64,000 bases of DNA, taken from the NCBI GenBank assembly GCA_036346395.1, contig CM070604.1:39645662-39709661 (forward strand), in the 5' to 3' direction. Made by a program: the position numbers and the translations under genes. This DNA is from Hsuehochloa calcarea (taxonomy: Eukaryota; Streptophyta; Magnoliopsida; Poales; Poaceae). Under the pieces are notes generated by a model. That model was not told the DNA's origin. It saw only the letters and a list, made by a program, of their open reading frames with translations, and searched no databases. Below are positions 11,720 to 21,469 of the stretch, in pieces (positions within the stretch are counted from its first letter, which is position 1; each line of letters opens with the position of its first letter).

Positions 11720-14048
11720 TGTAATATTCCGAAAAAAATAGTAATAACCTCATAAAGGATCTGTGCGTAATTAATCAAAGAGAATACGTGAAAATAGATT
11801 ATTTTAGAATTTTCGGAGGGACTAGACTGTGCGAGATATAAAAGAATAGTGGGAAGCGTGGGTTCTAGAAAACAAACCCTAGCTGGATTGTTTTGTTTCT
11901 TTTTCCCGTGCACTCTCTACGACGCCGCCACGCCCCGTCTGTTCGCGCTCGCATGTGTTCGCTCAAGACGCGCTTAGCGCCAATACCGTCGTCTGCGTGT
12001 ACGCCGCTGCGCATAGCACTGGCGTGTGGATGCGCTTGCCATGCAAACGGCACCCGGGTTACCCATCCACATCCGGCCGCCTGTCCGTTCTGCCGTGTGG
12101 ACGCACGCTCGGCCAGAGGTGCCTTGTGCTGCCGTGAGTCTTCTTGTCATGCAGTGCTAGCGGCCACATTTTCTAGCGAATGTGCCACTACAACACGTCA
12201 ACCAGGAGAGAATCAAGGGGGAAATCAAGAGAAAAAAATAGAGCAACGGCAAGGCAAACAAGAAGAATAGGAAAAGAGAATAAAGGAAGAGAGAAGAATC
12301 AGAAGAAAGACGCCAGGATCCGGGTTTTCGTCGTGTGGTAACGATCTGGTTTTCTCCCTCTTCTTGTTAATTTAATTAGAGATTAGAGAGGATTGTAGAA
12401 TTTTTAGTCGAGGGGCCGATTAATGAGTCTGTTAGCCTGCTGTTCTGTTGAACGATTTATTCGGGTACCTTAATGGCGAATTTTGGAAATGTCATCTACT
12501 AGTTAATTGTAGATAATTTTGATATCTTTCTATAGAATATTTAATCATGTCAATCGGACAAGTAGAATTCGAGATATGAATTTTGGAAGACTGCTGTCAT
12601 TGTGGTTGTCGTCTTTCGGCGCTGTTTTGGTAGACTGCGGATTAAAAATAGTAAATAGACTAATTAGAGTTTTTGATCTACATGAAAGATGTAGATAATT
12701 GTCCAATGGTTCTGTAGAATCTAAGAACTCGCATTTTGGTTGGGTAAAACAAAAGTTATGAATTTAGTAAGACCTGCTGTTCCGAAGAGGACAGATCGGT
12801 TTTCTGGGCTAAAAACGGAGGGTTAGATGATTTAATTAGAAGTCTTCGTAATCTAAGAAAAGGTGGATAATTTTATGAAGAATCCAGAACAGGGTGGTTT
12901 GTCGTGATCGGACTTTCGAGTCAAAAGTTACGTTCGTTTTAGTACCAAGACAGCAATGGGTAACTATTCGGTACCTGAGAAGCGTGGTAGATTTGGGGAC
13001 GTGTAGGAGTGTTGTCGATTGATTGATGTTCTTATGATGCTGTAGCTTGTATTGAAATTTGAATATTTAATGTAGGAGAGGCGTCGTACTTGTTGCCATC
13101 TTCTAGCCAAATCGTGCGTCGCAACTAGTAAAGGCAAGTGCATGGTAGACAGCGATCAATGATGGATCACTGTTTTCTTTATCTTCTATTACCATTATTG
13201 TTGTGCTTTTATTTTATTTAATTGCAAACAATGGAATGATATGTTTATATCTTTGTTGATAAACATGATGAAAAGTTGGATATGATGTTTATGATGGAGT
13301 TTGCATGTTTGCATTCATAAGCATCTTTGCATATGAGCAGGTGATCATGAATGATCACAACTCCACGGGAGTGGAGGAGGTCCCCGATCCTTATGGAGGA
13401 ACGGGCTTGAGAGTGAATGTTGTCGCGAGCATTCACTCATGCTATACCGGTATACGCGAAAGAAGTGCATGTGGACATGTAGATTAGATTTGCATTGGTA
13501 CATGAGATTAATGGATGTGAATCAAAGAGAAGATAACTGCATGAGAATATTAACGAAAGTACCTGTGATGATAATGAAGTTATTGAATGCTGTTGGTTTA
13601 TTATTGTTCGTTGTTATGGATGTGTTTGCTGAGTCGTGGACTCACCCTTGCTCTTTTGTTGTCTTTAGGTGATCTTCGAGGGCGCCGTAACTGAGAGCGA
13701 GTAGAGCACATGGACAACATATGATCATTTACCTTCATAATCTTTTCATTCAGAATTGGATTACTCTTGGACATGTTAGAGGTTGAATAAAGTTTAGGAC
13801 AACGTTTGGACTAGACTATTTGCTTTATTAATTTGGATTCATTGGTTGATGCTATTTTGGACTGTTTACCTGGTTTTATTCCACTTGATTATTTATTATC
13901 GTTTGAACCATAGTTATGCATGTTCTTTCGTGATATATGGACAAATTTATCGTTGTTTCCTTGCTGTAATTTTATAGTGTGTCGATAATTATTAGTTTAA
14001 AGAGTTGCTGTTGGCATTCTAGGCTCAGTGTTGGGCTGGGGTGTTACA
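11720..14048 (+). repeat. 5' LTR of the gypsy element (2329 bp)
   Basis: It starts TGTAATATTCC and ends GGGGTGTTACA, followed by the primer-binding site. The TATA box is at 11837, only 117 bases in. A GC-rich leader (11905-12150) and a long AT-rich remainder follow. Short ORFs inside it on both strands (for example 11893-12270) are LTR shadows and were left out. Confidence 0.95.
11837..11844 (+). promoter_or_regulatory. TATA box of the gypsy 5' LTR
   Basis: TATAAAAG in the context GCGAGATATAAAAG. The identical site is at 19253-19260 in the 3' LTR. Confidence 0.6.
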
Positions 14049-14050
14049 GT

Positions 14051-14062
14051 TGGTATCAGAGC
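14051..14062 (+). other. Primer-binding site (initiator Met tRNA type)
   Basis: TGGTATCAGAGC lies two bases after the 5' LTR end. It is the standard plant sequence complementary to the 3' end of initiator methionine tRNA, from which minus-strand synthesis is primed. Confidence 0.92.
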
Positions 14063-14309
14063 GGGCTTTAGGTCCGTGGTGAATAGATTAACAACATAGG
14101 CAAACTAAAATTGTTAAAAATTTGTTTTAGTTTGGTAAATCAACTAAAATTTGCTAATGGTTAACTAACCTAAAATTTGACACACTAGTGCACAGTAGGT
14201 TAGAGAGAGGTACGAATATAGTTTTACGCTTCCGTTATGTCGTTTATTGATGCATGATTTTATTTTGACCTTTGAACTCATTGTGTATTATTGATTGTGG
14301 TTGATAGCT

Positions 14310-15413
14310 ATGCCGAGGGGTAGAGGACGTGGTCGTGGTGGCCGCGATCGTGGAGGTCGGGGCCATGGCGAGGCTCGTGGAGCCACCTCCTCAGAGAGAT
14401 GAGTCGATGGCGAGGGGTTCTTTGTTGACCCGCCTCGGTTGGGGTCGAGGATGAGACCCCGCTTTCTTTGAGAGAGTTGGTGGGAGAGATCCGTGCTCTT
14501 CGTCAACGGCGCGCGGCCCTCGCTCTTCTGCGCATCTGTTGTTGCTCTGTCGCACATCCACCGTTCCTCGAGGCGCGGATGACACTTCGAGAGTGGATGG
14601 GGTTGAGGTTGGATCCGCTTGACGGTCGAGCACACCGGTCCGTGCAATGGACTGGTTGCGCTACATGGAGAGGCAGTTTGGAGCTTTGGAGATGTCTTCA
14701 CCTCGGAGGGTCCGTTTGTAGCCTTTCACCGAAAGGGCAAGCGGATATTTGGTGGGAGGGCGTGTTGTCTTCGAGGACCGCCACTCAAGGGCCAGTCACT
14801 TGGGAGGACTTTGTTGATCAGTTCAAGGGAAAGTTCTACCCCTACTCTTTTGTTGAGAAGATGGAGGTTGCCTTGACGACCTTTGCTCAGGGGAAGAGGT
14901 CTATTGCTTAGTATGAGGCTGAGTTCAACAACTTGGTTCGCTTTGTCCCTTCGGTAGCGAACGATGATCTTCAGAAAGCCAAGAGGTTCCGTCGGGGTCT
15001 CAATTCTGAGTACCGACATGTGTTGGGAGCTACTCCACTCCGTGACTACAACTCTGTTGTGGAGCAAGCTAGGGGCATGGAGTTGGAGATGCAGCTCACA
15101 AAAGGGCAGCAAGCTCCTGGTGGACCGGTTGCTTCTGGTGGTGACCAGAAGAGGAGCTCTAGTGAGGGAAGTGGGTCTATTCAGCGACCCGCTTTCAAGA
15201 AATTCAAGGGAGGACCGCAGTCTTTCAAGTCTAAGCAGTCGAGGTCGTTCCCTTCTTCGGCGCCTCGTCCTTTGCAGTACTCGGCTCTTCGTCTGTCCTG
15301 GGCGGGCATGCTTTGCTTTAAGTGCGGTGATGGACACCGCGCTGCTTGAGTGCACTGGGCGGAGATTGCCGCGGTGTGGCCGACCGGGTCACAAGGAGCG
15401 GTGTGTCGCGTAA
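14310..15413 (+). pseudogene. Gypsy gag (capsid and zinc-knuckle protein), frameshifted
   Basis: The probable start is ATG at 14310, giving an Arg-Gly-rich N-terminus (MPRGRGRGRGGRD) that stops after 31 codons. The capsid portion continues in other frames at 14468-14911 (GQADIWWEGV, TWEDFVDQFKGKFYP) and 14933-15349 (YRHVLGATPLRDYNSVVEQA). A single in-frame TAG at 14909-14911 separates these two, which are otherwise contiguous in one frame (SIA, stop, YEAEFNNLVRFVPS). The C-terminus has zinc-knuckle remnants: CFKCGDGHRAA near 15312 and, after another frameshift, RCGRPGHKERC near 15372-15404. There are at least two frameshifts and one stop, so no full Gag can be made from this copy. Confidence 0.88.
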
Positions 15414-16017
15414 CCCGCTAAGCGTGATCAAGTGGGAGCCTGTGCCATCTTCTTCTTCAGTGGGTCCTGCTCGAGGATCTTTCCAGATGATGACTACTCC
15501 TCCAACGCTGCCATTTCCTTCAGCTTGGGCGCCTCGGTAGGGTACTCTCGGCGGCCGCCACCTTCTGCACCGCTCAGTTGCACGACCGCTTTACCGCACC
15601 GCCACAAAGAGATTGTCGGGGCTCTCGCCGCCTCCGTCGTCTTATTTCGCCATGGCGCCACCGAGTGTACGCCATGCCCACAATGAGTCCGCGGGTCGCT
15701 CGACGTGGTGACAGTACTTTGCTTGTGGATTCGTTTGATGCTTTAGTCCTTTTGATTCAGGGCTACCTTTTCGCTTGTCTCGACGGCGTTTGCTAGAGAG
15801 CGAACTTGAGTATCAAATGGATTTCTCAATCGGTGTTGGTTAGTTCTCCGGGGTATTATTGCGAGCTCTCTTGCTTGTCCCGGTGTTCTATTGTCATTGA
15901 TGGAGAGAAGTTCACGCGAATTTGATAGTTATTCAAATGGAGCCGCTCGACGTTATCTTGGGTATGGATTGGTTGCACTCTTATCGAGCCGTGATATCCT
16001 GCTTTACGTAGAATGTT
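15414..16017 (+). pseudogene. Gypsy aspartic protease region, broken
   Basis: An active-site remnant FDSG occurs near 15750-15761. The next bases have lost one position, so the expected Ala-Thr follows in another frame (ATFSLVST). The C-terminal protease signature PLDVILGMDWLHSYRAVI is readable at about 15942-15995. Frames change at least twice between these motifs. The conserved motif order shows protease between gag and RT, as in other Ty3/gypsy elements. It is not functional as written. Confidence 0.75.
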
Positions 16018-18135
16018 GTGCGTGCGCACCTCGTGCGGGAGACTTTGACCTTTCAGGAGTGCGCCTCGCGCTCTCTTTCGATATTACCGGACTGCTCCCG
16101 TTCCGGGTCGTGTAGTGAAAATCGGGCTTCTTTTAACTCTTCTTTGAAACCGAGCGTGGCTTCGCAGATTGAGGAGATTCCAGTGGTTAGTGATTACCCA
16201 GATGTGTTCCCGGCTGAGCTTCCGGGCTTGCCACCTGCGCGAGACGTGGAGTTTCGCATTGATCTTGTTCCGGGTACTCGTCCCATCTCGATGTCTCCAT
16301 ATCGATTAGCACGTCCGTTTCAGGACGAGTTGAAGAAGCAATTGGATGATTTGTTGGCTAAAGGTTTGATCAGGCGTAGTGTATCGCCGTGGGGAGCTCC
16401 TGTTCTGTTCACAGAGAAGAAGGATGGGAGTTGGCGCATGTGTATTGATTACCGTGCGCTTAATGCGGTCACAATCAAGAACAAATATCCATTGCCCCGC
16501 ATTGAGGATTTGTTTGATCGGTTGAATGGAGCTCAAGCATTCTCCAAGATCGACCTCCAGTCAGGGTATAATCAAATCCGTGTGCGTGAGCAGGATGTAG
16601 AGAAGACTGCTTTCTCCACCAGGTATGGGCATTATGAATTCAAAGTTATGTCTTTTGGACTGACTAATGCACCTGCTATTTTTATGGAGACCATGAACAA
16701 CATGTTACACGAGTATCTAGATGATTTCGTGGTGGTGTTTATTGATGATATTCTTATCTATTCCAAGACCAATGAGGATCATGAGCGTCATTTGAGGCTG
16801 GTTTTAGATACTTTGAGAGAGCACAAGTTCTATGCTAAGTTGAAGAAGTGTGAGTTCTGGATTTCAGAAGTGGGTTTTCTGGGGCATGTGATTAACCCTC
16901 AGGGTATTGCTGTTGATCCTAGCAAGGTATCCACAGTGGTGGATTGGAAGAGGCCGACTAATGTAAAGGAGGTGAGGAGTTTCTTGGGCTTGGCTGGTTA
17001 TTATCGGCGTTTTGTGCAGGATTTCTCTATCATCGCCAAACCGATGTCTCAACTTACTCAGAAAGGGGTAAGATTCCAGTGGACCGATGAGTGTGAGCGC
17101 AGTTTCTGCACTTTGAAAGAGAGGTTGGTGACCTCTCCTATTCTCACTCTTCCCGAACCAGGGAAGCGATTCACAGTCTTTTCAGATGCGTCTCGAGTGG
17201 GTCTTGGCTGTGTTCTCATGCAAGACGGTAAGGTAATTGCTTATGCGTCGAGACAGCTAAAGAAGCACGAGCAGAATTATCCCACTCATGATTTGGAGTT
17301 GGCTGCGGTTGTTTTTGCTCTCAAGATTTGGAGGCATTATCTATACGGTGAGCCTTGTGATATTTTCACAGATCACAAGAGTCTCAAATATATCTTCACT
17401 CAGAAGGATCTGAATTTGAGGCAAAGGAGGTGGTTCGAGTTGATTAAGGATTATGATCTTACTATTCAGTATCATCCAGGCAAGGCCAATGTAGTTGCTG
17501 ATGCCCTTAGTCGCAAGGCGACTCCCGCTACTCTAGATTGCCTTATTGCTGATTTTGATCGCATGGGAATATCTTATTGTTATGCGGGCACATCACATGT
17601 TGAGACACAGTTGATTCTTGAGTCAGCTATTCCAGACCGTGTGCGGGAAGCACAACAGAGTGACCGGTTACTACAGGAGGTTAGGAAGCGTCTGGATGAA
17701 GGCAAAGAGGGTGATTTTAGCATGGATGATTTTGGTACTTTGAGGTTTAAAGGCCGCCTTTGCGTACCACAAAAGGCGGAAGTCAAAGATGATATTTTGA
17801 GGGAGGCACATCGCACTCCGTATACTGTTCATCCTGGTGAGACTAAGATGTATCGAGATCTAAAACAGAATTTTTGGTGGAAAAGAATGAAGGTGGATAT
17901 TGCTAACTATGTGGCTTCTTGTGGTGTTTGTCAGCAAGTGAAAGCTGAGCACAAGCGTCCTGCAGGGTTGTTGCAGCCTTTGGAGGTTCCCCAGTGGCCT
18001 TGGGATGATATCTCTATGGACTTTGTGGTGGCGTTGCCTCGTTCACCACGAGGGAAGGATGCAGTTTGGGTAGTGGTGGATCGATTCAAAAATCACAGAC
18101 TTTATTCCTATTCGCACGACAAATTCAATGAGTGA
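16018..18135 (+). CDS. Gypsy pol: reverse transcriptase, RNase H and integrase N-terminus (705-codon open frame)
   Basis: This is the longest intact frame of the gypsy element. The first ~45 residues are probably read-through from the broken protease region; conserved sequence starts at about residue 50 (IEEIPVVSDYPDVFP, then LPGLPPARDVEF). RT follows, with KKDGSWRMCIDYRALN near residue 132 and the catalytic FIDD at about 241-244. RNase H has FSDASRVGLG near 387 and TDHKSLKYIF near 452. The integrase zinc finger is visible as H-x4-H near 598-604 with CGVC near 635-638, followed by the start of the core (SMDFVVALP, WVVVDRF). The frame ends early, at about 20 residues past the first core aspartate, because of a frameshift after VVVDRFKNH. 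The RT and RNase H motifs are intact, in contrast to the flanks. Confidence 0.92.
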   Translation: MRAHLVRETLTFQECASRSLSILPDCSRSGSCSENRASFNSSLKPSVASQIEEIPVVSDYPDVFPAELPGLPPARDVEFRIDLVPGTRPISMSPYRLARPFQDELKKQLDDLLAKGLIRRSVSPWGAPVLFTEKKDGSWRMCIDYRALNAVTIKNKYPLPRIEDLFDRLNGAQAFSKIDLQSGYNQIRVREQDVEKTAFSTRYGHYEFKVMSFGLTNAPAIFMETMNNMLHEYLDDFVVVFIDDILIYSKTNEDHERHLRLVLDTLREHKFYAKLKKCEFWISEVGFLGHVINPQGIAVDPSKVSTVVDWKRPTNVKEVRSFLGLAGYYRRFVQDFSIIAKPMSQLTQKGVRFQWTDECERSFCTLKERLVTSPILTLPEPGKRFTVFSDASRVGLGCVLMQDGKVIAYASRQLKKHEQNYPTHDLELAAVVFALKIWRHYLYGEPCDIFTDHKSLKYIFTQKDLNLRQRRWFELIKDYDLTIQYHPGKANVVADALSRKATPATLDCLIADFDRMGISYCYAGTSHVETQLILESAIPDRVREAQQSDRLLQEVRKRLDEGKEGDFSMDDFGTLRFKGRLCVPQKAEVKDDILREAHRTPYTVHPGETKMYRDLKQNFWWKRMKVDIANYVASCGVCQQVKAEHKRPAGLLQPLEVPQWPWDDISMDFVVALPRSPRGKDAVWVVVDRFKNHRLYSYSHDKFNE

Positions 18136-19060
18136 TCTAGCTCCTATTTATGTGCGTGAAATAGTAAGACGCATGGTGTGCCAAAGACCATCATTTCGAT
18201 AGGGGCCAAGTTTGTCTCCAAGTTCGGGAGAGTCTGCAGAGTGCATTGGGCACACACTCGCCTTAGTACAAAGATTTCACCCACAGCATGATGGACAATG
18301 AGCGTACTATTCGGACTTTGGAGGACATGTTGCGATCTTGCGTTTTGTCTTGGAAGGGTAGTTGGGAGGACCAATGCCACTTGCGAGTTTGCTTATAATA
18401 ATAGTTACCATTCCAAGATTAGAGCCGCGCCATTTGAGGTTCTCTATGGGCGGAAGTGCGATCGCCACTTTGTTGGGATGCGATTGGAGAGAAGGCAATT
18501 TTGGGTCGGACCGATTGAAGACCGTTGAGCGTGTGGCCATGGTGAGGCGAATCATTAGCGGCTCGAGCGCATGAAAAGTTATCTTGATTTGAGGAGGCGT
18601 GACTTGGAGTTTGCGGTGGGTGACCAGGTGCTCTTGAGAGTGTCTCCCACCAAAGGTATTGTTCGGTTCGGTACCAAAGGGAAGCTTAGCCCGAGGTATG
18701 TTGGACCGTTCTCGATTATTGCAAGAATTGGAAAGTTAGCCTACCGCTTGGACCTTCCTGAGTTCATGCGTGGGGTTCACAATGTGTTTCACGTCTCGAT
18801 GCTGAGAAAGTTTTTTGAGAGACCCAGAGCATAAGATTTCATTAGAGCCGCTGACTATTGAGCAAGACCTCACAGTTGAGTCGCGTCAGGCGCATATTCT
18901 GGAGAGGTCGGAGCGAGTGCTGAGGCACAAGACGTTGGTATACGTCAAGGTGCTGTGGACGCATCAGTCTGAGAGAGAAGCGACTTGGGAGTTGGAGTCT
19001 CGCATGCGCGAGCAATATCCGGAGTTGTTCACGTCTGGTACGTATTATTTTGTTGTTTAA
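18136..19060 (+). pseudogene. Gypsy integrase core C-terminal half and chromo-like tail, frameshifted
   Basis: The integrase core continues in several frames. Near 18192-18225 the reading is IISIGAKFVSKF, where the second catalytic aspartate expected before the glycine is missing because of a small deletion. Near 18283-18310 DGQ is followed by a frame change before ERT, disrupting the glutamate position. CEFAYNNSYHSKIRAAPFEVLYGRK is readable at about 18379-18450. LRRRDLEFAVGDQVLLRVSP and the GPFSIIARIG...HNVFHVSMLRK segment at 18571-18834 are the usual C-terminal domain. The frame then moves again to 18815-19060, with VLRHKTLVYVKVLW and EATWELESRMREQYPELF, a chromodomain-like tail. Several frameshifts make it non-functional. 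Confidence 0.88.
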
Positions 19061-19122
19061 TTTCAGAAGTGTAGTTGTTCCTTGAGTAGAACAACGAGTA
19101 GAATTCGGGGTCGAATTCTGTT

Positions 19123-19135
19123 AAGGGGGGTAGAA
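19123..19135 (+). other. Polypurine tract of the gypsy element
   Basis: AAGGGGGGTAGAA directly precedes the 3' LTR start at 19136. It is the expected plus-strand primer. Confidence 0.85.
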
Positions 19136-21469
19136 TGTAATATTCCGAAAAAAATAGTAATAACCTCATAAAGGATCTGTGCGTAATTAATCAAAGAGAA
19201 TACGTGAAAATAGATTATTTTAGAATTTTCGGAGGGACTAGACTGTGCGAGATATAAAAGAATAGTGGGAAGCGTGGGTTCTAGAAAACAAACCCTAGCT
19301 GGATTGTTTTGTTTCTTTTCCTGCACTCTCTCTGACGCCCGCCCACGCCCCGTCTGCGCGCCGCGCATGTGTTCGCCCGCGCGCGCGCTTAGCGCCAATG
19401 ACCGTCGGCGCGCGTGTGTACGCCGCCTGCGCATAGCACCAGCGTGTGGATGCGCTTGCCATGCAAACGGCACCCGGGTTACCCATCCACATCCGGCCGC
19501 CTGTCCGTTCTGCCGTGTGGACGCACGCTCGGCCAGAGGTGCCTTGTGCTGCCGTGAGTCTTCTTGTCATGCAGTGCTAGCGGCCACATTTTCTAGCGAA
19601 TGTGCCACTACAACACGTCAACCAGGAGAGAATCAAGGGGGAAATCAAGAGAAAAAAATAGAGCAACGGCAAGGCAAACAAGAAGAATAGGAAAAGAGAA
19701 TAAAGGAAGAGAGAAGAATCAGAAGAAAGACGCCAGGATCCGGGTTTTCGTCGTGTGGTAACGATCTGGTTTTCTCCCTCTTCTTGTTAATTTAATTAGA
19801 GATTAGAGAGGATTGTAGAATTTTTAGTCGAGGGCCGATTAATGAGTCTCATTAGCTTTCTGCTCATTGAACGATTTATTCGGGTACCTTAATGGCGAAT
19901 TTTGGAAATGTCATCTACTAGTTAATTGTAGATAATTTTGATATCTTTCTATATAATATTTAATCATGTCAATCGGACAAGTAGAATTCGAGATATGAAT
20001 TTTGGAAGACTGCTGTCATTGTGGTTGTCGTCTTTCGGCGCTGTTTTGGTAGACTGCGGATTAAAAATAGTAAATAGACTAATTAGAGTTTTTGATCTAC
20101 ATGAAAGATGTAGATAATTGTCCAATGGTTCTGTAGAATCTAAGAACTCGCATTTTAGTTGGGTAAAACAAAAGTTATGAATTTAGTAAGACCTGCTGTT
20201 CCGAAGAGGACAGATCGGTTTTCTGGGCTAAAAACGGAGGGTTAGATGATTTAATTAGAAGTCTTCGTAATCTAAGAAAAGGTGGATAATTTTATGAAGA
20301 ATCCAGAACAGGGTGGTTTGTCGTGATCGGACTTTCGAGTCAAAAGTTACGTTCGTTTTAGTACCAAGACAGCAATGGGTAACTATTCGGTACCTGAGAA
20401 GCGTGGTAGATTTGGGGACGTGTAGGAGCGTTGTCGATTGATTGATGTTCTTATGATGCTGTAGTTTGTATTGAAATTTGAATATTTAATGTAGGAGAGG
20501 CGTCGTACTTGTTGCCATCTTCTAGCCAAATCGTGCGTCGCAACTAGTAAAGGCAAGTGCATGGTAGACAGCGATCAATGATGGATCACTGTTTTCTTTA
20601 TCTTCTATTACCATTATTGTTGTGCTTTTATTTTATTTAATTGCAAATAATGGAATGATATGTTTATATCTTTGTTGATAAACATGATGAAAAGTTGGAT
20701 ATGATGTTTATGATGGAGTTTGCATGTTTGCATTCATAAGCATCTTTGCATATGAGCAGGTGATCATGAATGATCACAACTCCACGGGAGTGGAGGAGGT
20801 CCCCGATCCTTATGGAGGAACGGGCTTGAGAGTGAATGTTGTCGCGAGCATTCACTCATGCTATACCGTATATCTGCGAAAGAAGTGCATGTGGACATGT
20901 AGATTAGATTTGCATTGGTACATGAGATTAATGGATGTGAATCAAAGAGAAGATAACTGCATGAGAATATTAACGAAAGTACCTGTGATGATAATGAAGT
21001 TATTGAATGATGTTGGTTTATTATTGTTCGTTGTTATGGATGTGTTTGCTGAGTCGTGGACTCACCCTTGCTCTTTTGTTGTCTTTAGGTGATCTTCGAG
21101 GGCGCCGTAATTGAGAGCGAGTAGAGCACATGGACAACATATGATCATTTACCTTCATAATCTTTTCATTCAGAATTGGATTACTCTTGGACATGTTAGA
21201 GGTTGAATAAAGTTTAGGACAACGTTTGGACTAGACTATTTGCTTTATTAATTTGGATTCATTGGTTGATGCTATTTTGGACTGTTTACCTGGTTTTATT
21301 CCACTTGATTATTTATTATCGTTTGAACCATAGTTATGCATGTTCTTTCGTGATATATGGACAAATTTATCGTTGTTTCCTTGCTGTAATTTTATAGTGT
21401 GTCGATAATTATTAGTTTAAAGAGTTGCGTGGTGGCATTCTAGGCTCAGTGTTGGGCTGGGGTGTTACA
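19136..21469 (+). repeat. 3' LTR of the gypsy element (2334 bp)
   Basis: It starts TGTAATATTCC and ends GGGGTGTTACA, then CTAGT. It is nearly identical to 11720-14048 along most of its length, with TATAAAAG at 19253-19260. Differences concentrate in four short patches (see findings). Both LTRs keep the TG...CA ends. Confidence 0.95.

Larger units (their letters stand above)
11720..21469 (+). mobile_element. Full-length Ty3/gypsy retrotransposon (9750 bp), TSD CTAGT
   Basis: Two direct LTRs (11720-14048 and 19136-21469) flank a primer-binding site, gag, protease, RT, RNase H and integrase remnants and a polypurine tract. CTAGT is present on both sides (11715-11719 and 21470-21474). The order PR-RT-RH-IN and the chromodomain-like integrase tail place it in Ty3/gypsy. 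Outside a few short clusters the LTRs differ at only about seven positions that I can see, mostly C/T changes. The insertion is therefore young, perhaps on the order of 0.1 million years at commonly used grass rates (my rough estimate). Despite this, gag, protease and integrase carry frame breaks, so this copy is not autonomous as written. Confidence 0.95.

Noticed and set aside
11893..12270. 125-codon ORF, with a 141-codon near copy at 19265-19690
   Set aside because: Both lie in the LTR leader and differ between the two LTRs by frame-changing indels; they are not conserved coding sequence.
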